This document shows, piece after piece, positions 3,785 to 5,190 of a DNA stretch of 5,190 nt (positions are counted from its first letter, which is position 1; each line of letters opens with the position of its first letter). The translations under genes were made by a program, and so were the position numbers. The stretch spans positions 1 through 5,190 of the forward strand of contig JANYBU010000357.1 of assembly GCA_025360665.1 (NCBI GenBank). The letters are read 5' to 3'. The notes beneath the pieces were generated by a model. That model made no database searches. It had not been told where the DNA came from and saw nothing but the letters and a program-made list of their open reading frames with translations. The stretch comes from Nitrospira sp. (lineage in GTDB: Bacteria > Nitrospirota > Nitrospiria > Nitrospirales > Nitrospiraceae).

Positions 3785-5190
3785 TGTCACGATGGGTGGT
3801 GGGCGGCGTGTGCCTGGCCCTGGTGGTCGTAGGGCTGTGGACCGGGGTGGGGGCGGCCAAAGAGCCGACCGCGAAATCGCGGGATCTGGCGGTCACGCCC
3901 AAGGTCGCAGTCGGCACCGTGCCGATCACCGGCGAGTACTGGGCCCTGCTCATCGGCATCGATCAGTACCAGCAGGCGCCGAAACTGGACACGGCCGTGC
4001 ACGATGCGAGAGGTGTCCGTGAGGTGCTCCTGGCGCGCTATGGCTTTCAGCGCGACCACGTCGTCGAGCTGTTCGACGCCCAGGCTACGGGGGCCAAGAT
4101 CGAGAGCCTGCCCTACACACTCGGCCGCCAAGCCGGCAAGGACGACAGCGTGTTCATCTACTATGCCGGGCACGGCCAGTATGACGAGGACGGCAAGCTG
4201 GGCTGGTGGGTGCCGGTGGACGCAGACCCCAAAGAGCCGGGCACCTTCATTACCAACGTCTCAGTGCGGGACTACATCAGCAGCATGAAGGCCAAGCACG
4301 TCTATCTCGTGGCGGATTCCTGCTTTTCCGGCACGCTCTTTGGGACGCGGGCGTTGCCGCCGATCAACGACCAGTGGATTGCCCGGCTGGCGCAAAAGCC
4401 CTCGCGCTGGGGGCTCACGTCCGGCAGCACGGAGCCGGTGGCGGACAAGGGCAAGAACGGGCACAGTGTGTTTGCGTACCACTTCCTCGCGCTGCTCCAG
4501 GAGAATACGGAGCCGTATCTGGTGCCGAGCCAGATTCATACCAAGGTGGCGCCCCTCGTCGCGAACAATGCCGACCAGACGCCGCGCAGTGAACCGATCA
4601 AAGGCGCGGGGGACGAAGGCGGGCAGTTCGTGTTTCGGCTGGCGAGGGCGGGGAGCAGCACTAGTTCCAGTGCCGCGATAGATCGCACGGACAGTCTCGT
4701 GGCCGAGCGACAACAATTAGAAGAGGAACGGCGGCGGTTGCAAGTGGAACGCGAAGTAGCGGAGTGGGAGAACTTGGCAGCCGAGCGACAGAAACTGGAA
4801 GAGGAGCGGAAGAAAACGGAAATCGCGCGGGCCTATCCTAGCTTTCCACCGTTTGAGCCGACGATCAAGGACAAGAACGGGGAAGAAGTTAAGCTGATCC
4901 TTTATAAGGCCAATCACATCATTCCTCAGAAAGGTATTTCGGGGCCAGTAAAGGTCGGTGTGGTTGATCCACAATTAGTGCTTGAACGGAGCAAATCAGG
5001 ACGGCGGGAACTCAATTCCTTACAGGATTTTGTGAAAAAACGCCATGTGCAATTGAATGAAATGGAATCCAGGCTTAGGAGCCAGGAGGCCCATCTTAAG
5101 GCACATGCATCTGAATTTAATGCTGCACAGCGGCAAGAATTAGGGGATGCGTTTCGCCATGATGTTCAGGATTATCAACGCACCGTAAAA
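3781..5190 (+). CDS. Secreted caspase-like (C14) peptidase fused to a coiled coil and an OmpH/Skp-like domain, 3'-partial
   Basis: The frame is open from ATG 3781 to the right edge, 470 residues with no stop. Residues 1-26 are a Sec signal peptide (Arg4, hydrophobic core 5-19, cleavage near GAA-K at 26/27), so the protein acts in the periplasm. Residues about 53-287 are a caspase/metacaspase domain: YWALLIGIDQY (53-63), a D-T-A-x-x-D-A-R helix start (70-77), catalytic His131 in Y-A-G-H-G (128-132) and catalytic Cys181 in D-S-C-F-S-G (179-184). A second-subunit-like region follows (TSGSTEP 213-219, GHSVFAYHFL 227-236). After a Ser-rich linker (291-299) come a charged coiled coil (304-350) with a repeated 12-residue unit, a Pro/Phe-rich stretch (353-360), and an OmpH/Skp-like segment from about 390: V-K-V-G-V-V-D-P-Q-L-V-L-E-R-S, then a long helix. 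Cysteine peptidase activity is expected from the family, and tethering to a Skp-type chaperone module is inferred. Codon use becomes AT-richer after about 4680. Confidence 0.92.
   Translation, partial: MMSRWVVGGVCLALVVVGLWTGVGAAKEPTAKSRDLAVTPKVAVGTVPITGEYWALLIGIDQYQQAPKLDTAVHDARGVREVLLARYGFQRDHVVELFDAQATGAKIESLPYTLGRQAGKDDSVFIYYAGHGQYDEDGKLGWWVPVDADPKEPGTFITNVSVRDYISSMKAKHVYLVADSCFSGTLFGTRALPPINDQWIARLAQKPSRWGLTSGSTEPVADKGKNGHSVFAYHFLALLQENTEPYLVPSQIHTKVAPLVANNADQTPRSEPIKGAGDEGGQFVFRLARAGSSTSSSAAIDRTDSLVAERQQLEEERRRLQVEREVAEWENLAAERQKLEEERKKTEIARAYPSFPPFEPTIKDKNGEEVKLILYKANHIIPQKGISGPVKVGVVDPQLVLERSKSGRRELNSLQDFVKKRHVQLNEMESRLRSQEAHLKAHASEFNAAQRQELGDAFRHDVQDYQRTVK
4702..4815 (+). repeat. Imperfect 12-residue coiled-coil repeat inside the caspase-Skp gene
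   Basis: Residues 308-319 (AERQQLEEERRR, bases 4702-4737) recur as 334-345 (AERQKLEEERKK, bases 4780-4815), 26 residues or 78 bases apart, with 9 of 12 identical. The segment between them is also charged and helical. The pattern suggests an internal duplication in the stalk linking the peptidase and Skp-like parts. Confidence 0.6.
4951..5190 (+). other. OmpH/Skp-like domain coding segment (partial)
   Basis: Residues about 391-470 of the fusion match the start of the OmpH/Skp family. A beta strand KVGVVDPQLVLERS-K-S-G-R-R leads into a long helix with heptad-like spacing (L-N-S-L-Q-D-F-V-K-K-R, then L-N-E-M-E-S-R-L), ending DVQDYQRTVK. Skp itself is a trimeric periplasmic holdase for unfolded outer-membrane proteins with tentacle-like helical arms. 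Here the window stops about halfway through an expected domain of 140-160 residues, so the returning helix and final strand cannot be checked. Confidence 0.75.

Noticed and set aside
4261..4716. 151-codon minus-strand open frame, with other open frames on both strands between 3787 and 4681
   Set aside because: All overlap the caspase domain, whose catalytic motifs fix the true frame. The overlapping products are Arg/Pro-rich shadows.
1..5190. CRISPR array, tRNA, rRNA, second IS end
   Set aside because: No regularly spaced repeats, no tRNA-like cloverleaf or rRNA segment, and no second copy of the TGTTGCACTTGG terminal sequence were seen on either strand.

Overview
The window reads as a piece of a Gram-negative chromosome of moderately high GC. 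The evidence for an outer membrane is a lipoprotein with a clean lipobox and a secreted protein carrying an OmpH/Skp-type chaperone module. Sequence style (GC-rich codons, caspase-family proteins, IS30 debris) would fit Nitrospirota or a similar environmental lineage. That taxonomic guess is inference only.

Layout, left to right. (1) Positions 1 to about 137 are the end of an IS30-family insertion sequence. The first 27 codons of its transposase run leftward out of the window. An imperfect hairpin covers the transposase ribosome binding site. (2) Positions 142-471 encode a 109-residue beta-rich protein of unknown family. It begins directly outside the IS end and has probably lost its original 5' end. 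(3) Positions 556-1236 and 1281-2036 are two closely spaced co-directional genes: a GNAT-fold-like protein and a FabG-like short-chain dehydrogenase/reductase with all catalytic residues. (4) Positions 2037-2317 are a spacer with a GC-rich hairpin and one doubtful small ORF. (5) Positions 2318-3508 encode a 396-residue lipoprotein of unknown family with an EF-hand-like loop. (6) Positions 3509-3780 are a spacer that ends in a 30-codon ORF (3692-3784). Its stop codon overlaps the next start as ATGA. (7) From 3781 to the right edge an open frame encodes at least 470 residues: signal peptide, caspase-like (C14) peptidase domain with an intact His/Cys dyad, Ser-rich linker, coiled coil with a repeated segment, and the start of an OmpH/Skp-like domain. 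The stop codon lies outside the window.

The most notable item is the secreted caspase-Skp fusion, preceded by a possible coupled micro-ORF and an outer-membrane-type lipoprotein. Together they could form an envelope module in which a protease is tethered to a chaperone for unfolded outer-membrane proteins. The fusion gene also changes composition sharply: about 64% GC in the caspase core (hand count, 4081-4260) against about 46% in the Skp part (4861-5190). This points to a composite origin. The GNAT-like/reductase pair looks like an unrelated small metabolic operon.
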